From Epiperipatus broadwayi (lineage: Eukaryota > Onychophora > Udeonychophora > Euonychophora > Peripatidae), in NCBI GenBank assembly GCA_028023455.1, contig JAQFVV010000030.1, forward strand, positions 2,500,501 to 2,564,500: a DNA stretch of 64,000 bases, in the 5' to 3' direction. Below are positions 37,129-48,074 of this stretch, piece after piece. Each line of letters starts with the position of its first letter. Position 1 is the stretch's first letter. Both the position numbers and the translations under genes were made by a program. The notes under the pieces are model-generated. The model saw only the letters and a program-made list of their open reading frames with translations, searched no databases and was not told the origin of the DNA.

Positions 37129-38028
37129 CATGACATGTTAACATTACTTACTACAATTTATTATTAGTCAATAAAGAAGTTACATTTTTTAATATACAAA
37201 TATATATAACAAGTAGTGAGTATCTGTGTGTTTACATAAGGTTGACTATGGTTTCCACTATTTTCCATAAAACAAAACCTATTGATACAAATTATTTAGA
37301 ATGAATGGGTTTTGGTTAGACAGAGTATGCCTCATTAAAAAAAATTGTTAAAACTATAACTGATACTAAACAATATATCCATGTAGCTTTGCACACAGTG
37401 CATATATTTATAGCCATTAGATACTTATTACTTATCTGGGCTTGACTACCTGTTGGTGTTTGTTGCCAGTCCAAAACAGCTACAAATGCCATTTACGCAG
37501 CCTGACTTACGGCTAAGAAAACAGTTCTATATATCTTGGCCATTGCAGGTTGTTTGACGGCGTTGCACAGAAATATTATGGCCTGTTTTGTGCTTTGTGA
37601 CACTTTATGCAAATTCGCACAATTCACAGTTGGCTACGGTATCGTCTGGCGGTGTCTGAATTTGAAGTGGCCACAACTTTTTAAATCTCCATAGCAGAGT
37701 AATTTTATTTCTACTTAAATTATGTAGTCTGACTGACTAAGAATTCACACCGTCCCCACTCTTCCCTACACAAGTTGGAATGTGCAATGCATTTTCAAAG
37801 GGTAGGGCTTAACACGATTCAGCCAAAGCTCATACAATAAGTCAAGATTTCTCCAGAAAATATACGAGATAAATAAAATGGTACTGACTGCAACAAGCAG
37901 ATTTCGAAATTGTGCCAGTTGCCGATGTCAGTGAGGCTCCTGCAACTGAAGGTATTCGATTGCACGTTTCCAAATCAAAAGGTTTTGATTCTATGACATA
38001 AATCGTAACAAAAAAAAAACAAAGTTGA
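37129..38028. other. Spacer with a possible short exon-like stretch
   Basis: Mostly unassigned. 37890-37990 on plus is slightly G+C-richer and one frame reads DFEIVPVADVSEAPATEG, flanked by an acceptor-like AAG/CAG and a donor-like GAAG/GTATTC. I do not recognise it with confidence. On the minus strand of the same stretch, 37842-38042 is an ORF with a hydrophobic start. Confidence 0.25.
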
Positions 38029-38450
38029 AAAAAGATAATCAAAGTCGTTTTAAAAAATAAAAAATTTACTATATTAGCATAGAAGAAGGGGGTGGGTTGA
38101 GAAATAGTTTGACGTCACTGAGACCAAAGTTATTTTTGGTTTGTTTTTATTTAGAATAAAAGATAATGAAAATTGTTTTTAAAAATAAGTTTTACTATAT
38201 CAGCATGGAGGGTCTGGGTTGAGAAATACTTTGTCATCATTGGACCAAAAGTTCTTTCTGGTTTTTATTCAATAAAAAGGTAATCGAAATTGGTTTTAAA
38301 TTTTTTTTACTATATCAGCATGTGGGTGAGTTGAGAAATACCTTGTCATCACTGAGCCAAAAGTTATTTTTGGTTTTTTTTTTTGTTTGTTTAAAAAAAA
38401 AAGGTAATAGAAATTGGTTTTAAAAATAAGTTTTATTTCAGCGATAAAGA
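38029..38450. repeat. Minisatellite, about 3.5 units of ~118 bp
   Basis: Units start at about 38029, 38157, 38273 and 38395 (last one partial). Each runs AAAAGATAAT..AA, TTTTTACTATAT.AGCAT, GGTTGAGAAATA, GTCATCA.TG, CCAAAAGTT..TTTTGGTTT. Units differ by about 10-15%. Non-coding. Confidence 0.85.
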
Positions 38451-40899
38451 TGTGTTGGTGTATTATTTTTATTATGGTAATTTGTTAGTAGTAAGGTTTT
38501 TGTAAAAACCCTAAAAATAAAAAAAATTAAAGATGTAGGATAAATCAATGTAATTAGTAGTAAAAGTTGTTTTTAGAAATCGGTAATACAAATAAAGGCA
38601 AAAAAAAATCTCTGTCTATGTGCCAAAAAAAATCGCAGTTAAGCTAAAAAAATAGCCATATAGCCAAAAATAAAGTTGCAAAATCGCCATATAGCCAAAA
38701 CAAAAGTTGCCCGGTAATGTTGCATTATATTGTTTTTGACTGGCAATCACGCCATCAAATAACCAAGCCCAGCTAAGTAACTAGTGAAGCAGTCTGTGTA
38801 TATGCACACACAAAGCTTCATGGTATTTATTCAAATGTAATATGAACATAGGGTGATCTGCTAGCTAATGCTTTACCCTCATTAACAAAATAATATATTA
38901 TGCAGGTGTGTGTATGATTGAATGATGGTGTGCATATATATATTGTTAACATTAAAATACATTTCAGTTATATCTTTGGAAAAGAAAATGTATTTTTTTT
39001 TGTATGTTTTTCTAAAAAAAGAAATGGAAAAATTAAGTTGACTGGTGTTTTTTTTTTTTTTGCAATTAACAGATTTTACTAATTGATAGCTAAACATACA
39101 TCTAAAAGCAAGAATTTCTATAAGCCTTTTTTAAAACATTCGGAAAAATACAGTTCTATTGGGACACAAATTATTTCTTGTCCTTGGGGGCAGTTAAGTT
39201 TTCTTACCTTATTTTAATCTTGATAAGGTTTTTCAGATTGGTGCAAATTAAGAATTAGTCAACCGGTGTATTTTCTTTTCCAGCAAAAGTGAGCCTGGGG
39301 AATTAATTAAAATATTTTTTTTTTTAAAATAAGAAGAGTAAAGAAAAACTCTAGACATAAGAGCTGGAGGGGTAGCTAAATATTATTTCTTGTTTTTTTT
39401 TTTTGCTGAGTAAGATTTTTTTAGATTTGTAGGCATATAAATACTGGGTTATATTTCTTTTCTTTTTTTTTTTTGGACTCTCTTATGTACTATTGAGTGT
39501 AAGCAGGTCAACCTTCCTTTCGGAGGATCTCCGGAGGAAGAGAGTGCATATTTGGTATGGAGAAACCTAAAGATTCCATGATGCTGCTGTAAAGAAAGGG
39601 AGAATGTACCAGCTTCAAATGCAGTCCTTTCCTGTGTCCAGTAAACCAAGAGCCTGCCCAGATCTAAGCTTTGACCTGCAAAAAGATAGTTGTGCCATCC
39701 TGCCTCACCAAAGTAATGTGCAAGTACGAACTTTTAGTTTTTAAAGATAGAATATTTAAAGTGCCTTCTATAAAACTATAATATCTAGATTTAAATCCCT
39801 CTGATTCATAACTACTCCGTAAAAAAACTTGATTCCAAAGGAAGATGTAATTTAAAAAAGGACATTAATCTATATATAAGTGTAGTAACTCTTATAACAA
39901 ATCGGTCTATGTCAGAACTTAATTTCTAACTGTTAATAGTACAAAATTTTATAAACTTTATAAATACAATTTTTTATTATTTATTTTGAAATATGCCACA
40001 TCATTTTTTTTTTCGTTATAAAAATATACATTTTATTGATTAACTTTATCTATATTATATGCCTGACTCAAACATTGGAAGAATGATATTTTACTATTAA
40101 ATCAATGCATAAATTGTTTGTTTTGTCACCAATCTTTATGGTGGAGAGTAATAATCATTTTATAACTTTAATGTAACAAGCGCAAGCTTGAATTTCTTAA
40201 ATCATTGACCCAAATCCTTGAGAGTTAAAATGTCATTTGTTTGTTTAAAAAAGAAAATGAAATATCTGAATTAAAATTTTCAATCTACTGGTATATATGT
40301 AATCAAACTAATACCTTGTTAACAAAATTAAGAATAAATGAGGGCTAAAATAATTATTTAAGTCCACATCTATTTAGTTTATATTTGGTTGAAATTCTTT
40401 ATGACAATTAAATGAAATAATTTATATGTGCATTTATGTGTTAAAAGAAATAATCATGATTTTTTTTTCTTAAATGTAAAACAGCCAATGTTCTTTATTA
40501 TGAAAGTATCTGTTCATCCTGCATACATCTAGGGGGAAAGTATTCTGTTTCAGCAAGCGTATCTTATTGCCTACTTAGCTATCTACTATAATAATTTGTA
40601 ATTAAGCTTTATATATAAGCTCATGAGCATTTTATAGTCTATAAAATATAAAATATGATTATCTTGATTTTCACATCATTGCTTGTTTTATGCTTTGTTC
40701 CATAACTCCTGCTGGGATTAATAAAATAAATTTAAAAAATACTTACCTTCCCCTATGTATGTAAACACGCACATCAATTTGATATATATATATATTTCTG
40801 TCCTCTAACTTAATAATATAACCAGGTATTGAACCAACTCTTGACAATTTGCATATTAATTTTGTATTGGCATATTTCTTGATCAAACTAGCATATAAT
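38451..40899. other. AT-rich non-coding stretch
   Basis: Contains a two-unit short repeat (CATATAGCCAAAA, 38656 and 38691), T-runs near 39050 and 39460, and a G+C-richer patch 39480-39720 with an imperfect hairpin (TTCGGAG/CTCCGGA, about 39517-39537). No protein recognised. Confidence 0.45.
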
Positions 40900-41085
40900 T
40901 CATTGGTAATGCTCATATACGTATCATACTGATACACTAATATTGTTATCATTATTAACATATAGTTTCTTTGTAATGCTCATACACATATCATACTGAT
41001 ACCTAAATGTGATCATCATTAACTTCTAGATCATTTGTAATGCTTATATATGTATCATAATGAGATCCAAATAATATTGTTATCC
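40900..41085. repeat. Tandem repeat, three units of about 65 bp next to the LTR element
   Basis: Units begin near 40901, 40969 and 41032 with ATT/TTTGTAATGCT.ATA..TATCATA and continue to a TTATCAT-like tail. The retrotransposon inserted 28 bp beyond the last unit. Confidence 0.75.
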
Positions 41086-41113
41086 TATATCTTATTGAAT
41101 TTGTTCTTAATAA

Positions 41114-43332
41114 TGTAATGAGTCCTACCTTTTACCTAAGTTTCTGGAAATACTCGTCTTTACGCGAGTATGAACGTGTATATCTATATACGCGTTTGAA
41201 CAAAAATATAAGTCCTATACATATATATAATTTTCTTCCATATCATACACAGTATATTTATGGACATCTAACTAAAGACTCCAAGCGCCAATCTCACCCG
41301 TAGATAAGAATTATACTGGACAATATGGAAGTATGTAATAGGATGAGATAATGACCCCGCCTGCGGCTAGTTTTTCTCAGGGCGGGTGGTAAAATTCCCG
41401 GCAGTAGATCTAACCGTCTTTTTTTTCTTTTTTAAAAAAGTAAAAAAAAAACTCATAACACAAAAAAAAAACCATTCATCATTTTATACATATTTATTAG
41501 TAATAATATTTACGCAAATATCAAAAAGAAAAATATATTATTTACGTAAGTTAAAACAATGTTTTTTTTTTATTAATCAAAGATTCCTATCAGTTTCCCT
41601 TTTGTTGGTTTGCTCTTTTCTTTCTTTACCAAAACCCACATACACACAAATACGATATACTATGTATGTTGCAATGAAGATTTAATTATGGACCAATTTA
41701 TACGCTAATAAATCCAGTAGGAAATAATTTAAACTCTCCGTGCAAAAAGGAAACTTCAATTGATAAAAATTAAATTGATAAAAAAATCAAGTCAGATGTC
41801 ATATGACCTAATTTTAATAAAGCTCGTATAGAGTACGTAAAAATACAAACTCTTATCAAGCTTTTAAAATACCCTCAACCCCAGACCGCGGTTTCTGCAT
41901 CTAGCGTCGTCAGTGAGGAGTTAGGGATTAAAAATACTAGAACTAGTCTAGCATTTTATCAATGCCTAACTATTGAGAAGAAAATCTGAAATCTTCAGAC
42001 ATTTAAATGTCCAAAAATCCAGCTATCTAACTCAAATAGCTGTATGGGACTGAACTAAATTCAGATACACCATATATTAATAGCTCTAGTAATATAAAAT
42101 CGTCAAAGCCTTAATAAAAACTAAAATTAAATTGATAAAAAATCAAGTCAGATGTCATATGACCTAATTTTAATAAAGTTCGTATTTACAAATGTTATAT
42201 ATAGAGTACGTAAAAGCTTGATAAGAGTGTGTATTTTTACTTACTCTGTATATAACATTAGGAAAATTCAAGTTCACAATTTGGTCAAACAACAGTTTTC
42301 TGAATTACATGGAGTAAGCTTACTAAAAGTTCACATGTATATCAAATAGAAAAGGTACCTGTGTTTTCCCCGGGGAATTGATTGGATTCACCTGGTGGAA
42401 GGGAAATTTTCTATCCTTGGATAATGAACAGACTTTTTGAAGTTTGGATTCCATGGCTGAATTTTATTTATTTATTTAATCTTTTATACATCTCATGACG
42501 ATCCAACATTTTCTTATTGAGGCGATTTTCCCGGCTTGATGTCCCTTCTCCGATATTGGCAGCTGCTATACATTTAGGGGAAGGATTCGAACACCTTGCA
42601 CATTGAAGCTTCTACCCCAGCCTGAACATATTTTATTAATATATATCGTTGAACTCTGGATTCTTATTTCTCTATATATGTCTAAAGTCTGCTTTCTTCC
42701 ACTCCCAAACTTATACTAATTAATTCTTTTTTTTTTTTATAAAATCATTCATTTTCAATTAACATTCATTGTGCCTTCATTGGAATGCACAGTAAAAGCT
42801 TTTAATACCTTTTTTTTTTTTTCAATTAGTATTTAATGAGAACTTGACATTCCAAGGTTTTTTTATAAGTCAATTTCATTGTTCTGCAAACCATTGTCTT
42901 CCATCTTGGCCTTTATAGTTCTTTCTTTGACTTAATATGTCTGTATATATTTAAAAAGTTTATCAAGCAAAATGTTTTTCTTTTGTGAATTTTCATGTTT
43001 AATGATTCAAAACATATTCATACATATACATAGCGATGTGTATAACTGGGTTTGGCAAAAGAAAAAAATCAGAGCACGTGTATACCCCCCATACCTCTCT
43101 TTTATGATCTTATTTTCTTTAAAAATGAGTAAATCTATAACACAATATGACCACATAAATGACCGTTGATTATACATTAACTTGAAAATTTTAGTTTTAT
43201 GAGTAAAGTAATATATATATTTTTTATAATACGTTAGTAATAATATATATATTTTTTAATAATACGTTAAATATACGAATACGTATTTGTCTAATTATCG
43301 CAACAGGGCTTGATTATACCTGCCCTGTTGCA
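41114..43332 (-). repeat. 3' LTR of element 2 (carries a later insertion)
   Basis: 2219 bp on the left, against 1732 bp on the right. The excess is explained by the insertion at 41754-42259. Outer edge TGTAATGAGTCC, inner edge ...CCCTGTTGCA. A block at about 42495-42620 contains, on the minus strand, GTGTTCGAATCC (a Pol III B-box-like stretch), present in both LTRs. Confidence 0.95.
41754..42259. mobile_element. ~506-bp insertion inside the 3' LTR
   Basis: Absent from the partner LTR, which reads straight through at 48704-48712. AGGAAA borders both sides (41748-41753 and 42260-42265), a candidate 6-bp target duplication. Inside, a ~60-bp segment (AAATTGATAAAAA...TTTTAATAAAG) occurs twice in direct orientation (about 41770-41828 and 42128-42186). 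An adjacent ~36-bp segment (AGAGTACGTAAAA and the CTCTTATCAAGCTTTT part) occurs in inverted orientation (about 41831-41866 and 42205-42240). Family unknown, non-coding. Confidence 0.75.
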
Positions 43333-43335
43333 ATA

Positions 43336-43345
43336 CTTCCTTCCC
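43336..43345 (-). promoter_or_regulatory. Polypurine tract of element 2
   Basis: Minus strand GGGAAGGAAG, then TAT, then the TG that opens the 3' LTR. This is the position of the primer for plus-strand DNA synthesis. It lies about 40 nt after the integrase stop. Confidence 0.8.
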
Positions 43346-43383
43346 GGAAGCCTTTAAATACGGTCTTTGTATTTGAATGGCTC

Positions 43384-44409
43384 CTAAATATCATGAACCG
43401 TTCGTAATGGCATGGGCTTGAGGGAACGAGCATTGTATGATCCTCTTACCTCCTGCCCAGTATTCACCCAGAATGCATTATCCCCCTGACACTTAGCAAT
43501 AGGGAAAGGTCCCTCATACAAACTGCAAAGTTTCTTACAGATAAATTTTCCTGGTTCGCTCACATGTTGGGTTTTCACCATGACTAGATCGCCAACTTTA
43601 CACGGATGAGGCCTCTCCAGTGTATGTTTGTTTCTTTCCTGACTCCTTTTCACAAGTGTATGATATGTCTGCTCTTGGTCCTCTACATTTATTGGCATTT
43701 CCTTTGGTCCTGGTATTTTGGCCTTGATTAATTTAGGGGCGTGTTTACCAAACTGGAGCCGCACGGGAGAGAACCCTGTAGACTCATTAACTGCCCAATT
43801 TATGTAGTTCAGTATTTCTGGAATCTTTTTAACCCATCCTCGGTGATTAGTTGGGATGTACGTCCTAAACAACCTACCCAACTCACGCATCACCCGCTCA
43901 CACGGATTCGATTGTGGATTCCTAATTGATGTTAGTATGTGTTGGATCCCTGACTTCTGAACCCATGCTTTCCATTCTCCAGAGATAAATGGTGTGCCAT
44001 GATCCGAGAGGATGCTTTGAGGTTTTCCCATTACCGTAAAATATTCCTTTTCAAGGAGACGTATGGTATTTCGGGTATTTGCTTGAGTCATGGGATGTGC
44101 AGCCACAAATTTACTGAATAGTTCATACACCACCAACAAATATTTTTTTCTATTAAAGGCCGGCAATGGTCCATAATAATCTATCGCAATCATCTCACGT
44201 GGTTTCTTTGGGATTATGGAGCTCATTGGGCCTGCATAATTCCTGTTAGCAGGCTTAGTTTTCTGGCAAAGTTCCCATTTGCTGATCATCCTCACAACAG
44301 TCCCATGTATGCCTGGCCAATAAAACCACTGTCTAAGCCACTTTTCAGTTTTCCACACCCCATAGTGTCCATATATTTGGTGAACGTGAGTCACCACTGC
44401 ATTCTGCAT
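43384..44409 (-). pseudogene. Integrase of element 2
   Basis: 341 codons, the longest surviving piece of this Pol. Zinc-binding region: two His present (HVHQIYGHYG), but the first Cys of the CxxC is Trp (SKWELCQK), where element 1 keeps CDTC, so zinc binding should be impaired. The DDE core is complete: AIDYYGPLP, LSDHGTPF, and the Glu in NPCERVMREL with the usual spacing. The C-terminal domain (KVGDLVMVKTQ, YEGPFPIAK, YNARSLKP) runs to a natural stop just before the polypurine tract. The ORF's ATG is internal to Pol, not a true start. Confidence 0.9.
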
Positions 44410-44420
44410 TTGCTGGGGTA

Positions 44421-45053
44421 TTACAGGTCTCCAACTTTCCGGTCCCCTTTATGTTCTGTATTGAAGAATAGCTTGGTCAAGTTTGTATCATTTTTTCTTG
44501 TATTCCCTTCCAGATGTGCAATTATTTGACTTAACTGGGCATCCTCCCTCTGTTGCTGGGCCAATCTCTTAAGATCATTCTCTACCCCCTTATTAACCCT
44601 TAAGTTTATTCCTGCCACATATAAATTTCCAGCTTTAAGATGACATGATGGCAAACGCACTGGGTTACGGCTAAGAGCATCAGCTACAATGTTATCTGAC
44701 CCCTTACAATGCTTTACCACATAATTATACTCTTGGAGGTATAGGCTCCACCGCACCAACCGACTATTTGTCAGATAACTGTGGTTAATAAATTCTAAAC
44801 TCTTATGATCCGTAACCACAATTATTTTTGATCCCAACAACAACATACGGAGTTGTTGGAATGGCCAAACAATGGCTAATGCTTCCTTTTCTGTGGCAGT
44901 GTAATGACGCTCCGTACCCTTAAGCAGCCTACTTAAGAAATACAGCTCTTTCACCTGACCATCCTGTTGAATCTGTGATACTATTGCTCCCAGCCCATAC
45001 CCGCTGCTGTCAGTCTGCACCACAAAGGGTTTCTCAAAATCAGGAAAAGCCAC
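44421..45053 (-). pseudogene. RNase H of element 2
   Basis: Shows VQTDSSGYGLGAIVSQ with the first catalytic Asp, the catalytic Glu in YTATEKEALAIVW, VVTDHKSLEFIN, and NIVADALSRNP with the last Asp. All expected acidic residues are present. The frame ends at 44421 just before the integrase and is lost upstream near 45060, where it should join the RT. Confidence 0.9.
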
Positions 45054-45186
45054 ATTACATGTTTCATGAACCCTTGCTTCACCCTCTCAAATGCCTGGCT
45101 TTGCTTTTCGCCCCACTCCCACACTGCATCATTTCTCAGTAATCTAGTGTTTCCATATGTTGAGCAAACTGCTCCTGAAAACGGTT

Positions 45187-45914
45187 CTAAAAGTTACACA
45201 TACCCAAAAAGGATCGTATCTGCTTCTTGGACCTAGTAACTGGGAAACCTTCGATGGCTGAGATTTTATCTGGGTGTGCCCAGACACCCTGTGATCCTAT
45301 AAGGTGGCCCAAAAATGTAACTTCCTCTTGAAATAGTACACTTTTCTTCAGGTTTACCTTGATCCCTTTATTCCAACATTCCCTTAAAAACATTTCCACA
45401 TCTTTGGCATGTTCTTCCACACTACCCGATGCCACCAATACATCATCCACATACATCGTAACTATTTTTTGACTTCAACAGATAATACCTAATCTAAATA
45501 TCACAGTAAACCGGCCCCACTGTTAATCAGGCCAAATGGCATACGGTTAAATTGATATGAGCAGGCGTCATACCTAAAGGCAGTATACTTACGATCTTCC
45601 GGGTGCAGCCTTATCTGCCAATAGCTTGCTGTCAGATCAAATGTTGAAAAATTTTTTTTTCCTTTAAATCTCCCAAGTAATTCTTGCATGGATGGTGGTA
45701 TGTTACAATCTGGGACTGTGACTTTATTCAATTGCCTCGCATCGAGACATAACTGTACAGAATTATCCTTTTTCTTGACGACTATCAGGTTACAATAAGC
45801 CGAGGAGCTTTTTGATATAATACCCCATTCCAACATTTGATCTATCTGCTCCTTCACTTGCTCCCTATATTGATCAGGAATTGGGTATGATTTTGCCTTA
45901 AATGGTTGTTTCAT
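45187..45914 (-). pseudogene. Reverse transcriptase of element 2, split in two frames
   Basis: The first segment (45501-45914) has LCLDARQLNK, STFDLTASYWQIRL and MPFGLINSGA. It ends at a TGA (45501-45503) where element 1 has Arg; two TAG stops and a frameshift follow before the second segment (45187-45456), which has the catalytic YVDD and FLGHLIGSQGV. The thumb/connection region between 45187 and 45053 is also frame-broken. Confidence 0.9.
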
Positions 45915-46527
45915 TTATCTGAATCCTTTGTTCGAACCATGGGATCACGCCTGGCCTGACTGAAAATACCTGATTGTATTCCTTGAGTATCTTTCTTAGT
46001 ATTTCCTTCCCTTCTCCCCAAGCCATCTGTGCCTGGTCTATTTTTTCTATTGTCAAGTCGTCACTGTGTTCATCGGCAATTTGCACAGCCCCTATTGAAC
46101 TATCCATGCTATCTATTATAAATCCAACCACCTCCCCATTACACATGGCTTGTCTACTTTCGTAGTTTATATTTGTATAAAAAAATTCAGTTCCCAGTAA
46201 GACATCACAAATCAAATTTTTCTTCATTAGGAATACATGGGGACAACTTACTCCATGGATTTTGACATCCAGCCATATTAGTTTGGATTCAACCTTGGTC
46301 TTTCTGTTAGCCATCGCCACTTGTACAGCTTTCAATGGTAGAACAGGTATATTTAGTTGTTCTCTGGTGAGTTTATAATACAATCTTTCTGTTATTACAG
46401 AGACCTGACTCCCTGAATCAATAAGCGCTTCTACTTTGATCTGTCCTGCTGCTATCGGTATTTTCAGACATGTTTGGCATGCATAACTCTGTACGCGGTC
46501 TGCCCATGAACAAATTAGGTTCCCCAT
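45898..46527 (-). pseudogene. Protease and start of RT of element 2
   Basis: Retropepsin with the active-site motif ALIDSGSQVSVI (D-S-G kept, unlike element 1) and the second conserved part DVLLGTEFF. It continues into the region before the RT fingers (QIRWFEQRI-like stretch) and overlaps the RT segment in another frame by 17 bp. Gag-protease joining upstream is frame-broken near 46560. Confidence 0.85.
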
Positions 46528-46588
46528 GTGTTTTGAATTCAGTTGCTGTCTGAATATTATGTCTCTTCCTTGATCTGCTTCCTTTTTC

Positions 46589-47089
46589 TCAAATCCGTCT
46601 CATTTCCGCACTTATTTCCATTTGATTCTTGTCTATTTCTTTAGACGGATTGTCTCCTCCTTTCTCTAGCATCAATCTTATTCTTATTGGCAGGTTTCGG
46701 CAGACTATCTTCACAATATGTTTCTCTGACAAATTACATGCTTCTAATGTATTGAGTGTGGCTACTTGATGCCTAAAAAAATGCACATATTTTTCTGGCC
46801 CATCCTCTTGAAACTTCTCTCTTATCAATTGGGATTTTATGTTGTCCTGCCTTTATTCACTCCAGAAAGCTCTCTCCAGGGCTGCCTTGTAATCTAAAAA
46901 TGTCTGCGGTTGGTATAGCAATGAGTTCCACCAATCCATGGCCTGCCTTTCTAGTTGGTAAGACGCTATTATCGTTCTCACCTTATCTGGTGTTCCATAA
47001 CACACACAGTATCTTTGCAAACTTCTAAGGTGATCTACCAGCATCTCTTCCTTCTTACCCCCAAATACTTTTATTCTTATCAACTCCAT
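46589..47089 (-). pseudogene. Gag of element 2 (core only)
   Basis: Two ORFs in different frames (46853-47089 and 46589-46828) carry the Gag core: IRIKVFGGKKEE, MDWWNSL, FLDYKAALERAFWSE, then IVKIVCRNLPIRI. It aligns with the core of element 1's Gag, but the N-terminal coiled-coil half is missing: an in-frame TAG lies shortly before the ATG at 47089. No CCHC knuckle seen. Confidence 0.8.
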
Positions 47090-48055
47090 CCTTCTTATGT
47101 GATGTATATATATTTCTACGTGCTAGGTTCCAAACCCCCAAAGCACAGGGCTGCCCCCTTCCCGGACTTTCTTATGCCTTCAATATTTCTTAAGTATATA
47201 CATTTATAATTTTACTGTGGACTGATCAATTTTTCACTGTTATTTCGACTTACACATTCTGCCCTATATATATATATATGAAATCCTTGAGTAGCCTGAT
47301 TTGGCCCACCCACTAATTCAACTTATTCTTGTTTTCCACTTTTATAAAACTTTGCTTTGAAAACTAGTACAGATAGACTATTGTTATTTCAAAATCTTGG
47401 TTTCAAAGTTAGTTTCAAATTCAGAAATTGTCAAAATGATTATCAAAGTAAAAAGGGTAAAATATATTAAAAATAATAGCTACTGTGTGGGTGTAAATTA
47501 AATATAATTCATTACTCGAATTTCTTTTAAAACAACATTAATTTAATATATATATACAATTATTTTTATTTAGTTATGACATATAGTAATAAGTGACAGA
47601 AACTCAAAATAATTATTTTGTATCTAATTAAAATGGATTAATTATAAAGGTTAACCACTTAAAAAATCGTTTACTTTTTTTTTAAATACGAACAAGAAAA
47701 ACATTTACGTTCGTTATTTACAAAAAAAAAAAATCCATAACAAACTGAAATTTCTTTAAACCCAGTCTAACCTAAACTGATTACTTTATGAAAACGCTTT
47801 TATATTCTGCACTCAGTTGGTATTTTTCATATAGCCTAAAAAGTTTTTTTTTTTTTTCTTATAAAACTCAATATTAACTACATCCAACTCTGCCAATATA
47901 ATATAACTTCCGTTTTCCTAATTTTTTTCTTTTAGGTAAAACAATAATGATCTGACAAAACCGATATGTATATATTTATTTATTTTCCCAAAAAAATTCA
48001 TGCTAATTTCTTTTATATTTTTTTTTCCCTCGTGGACCCACTTCTCTTCAATGGC
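47090..48055 (-). other. Leader of element 2
   Basis: AT-rich region between Gag and the primer-binding site, with A/T runs at 47670-47730 and 47845-47860. It occupies the space where element 1 has its coiled-coil Gag start and leader, but no such protein is readable. It may hold the decayed Gag N-terminus. Confidence 0.5.
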
Positions 48056-48073
48056 CTTTTCGTTGGGTCGCCA
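48056..48073 (-). promoter_or_regulatory. Primer-binding site of element 2
   Basis: Minus strand TGGCGACCCAACG onward, one nucleotide after the 5' LTR end (TTACA). TGG pairs with the tRNA CCA end. The first eight bases fit arginine-type primers, while with one change (A to C) the first 13 fit the lysine primer TGGCGCCCAACG. The tRNA is undecided, but it differs from element 1's proline-type site. Confidence 0.7.
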
Positions 48074-48074
48074 T

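Noticed and set aside
37842-38042. Secreted peptide gene on minus strand (hydrophobic start, three Cys)
   Set aside because: T-rich sequence gives hydrophobic starts by chance, there is no Cys pattern of a known family, and the opposite strand looks more protein-like.
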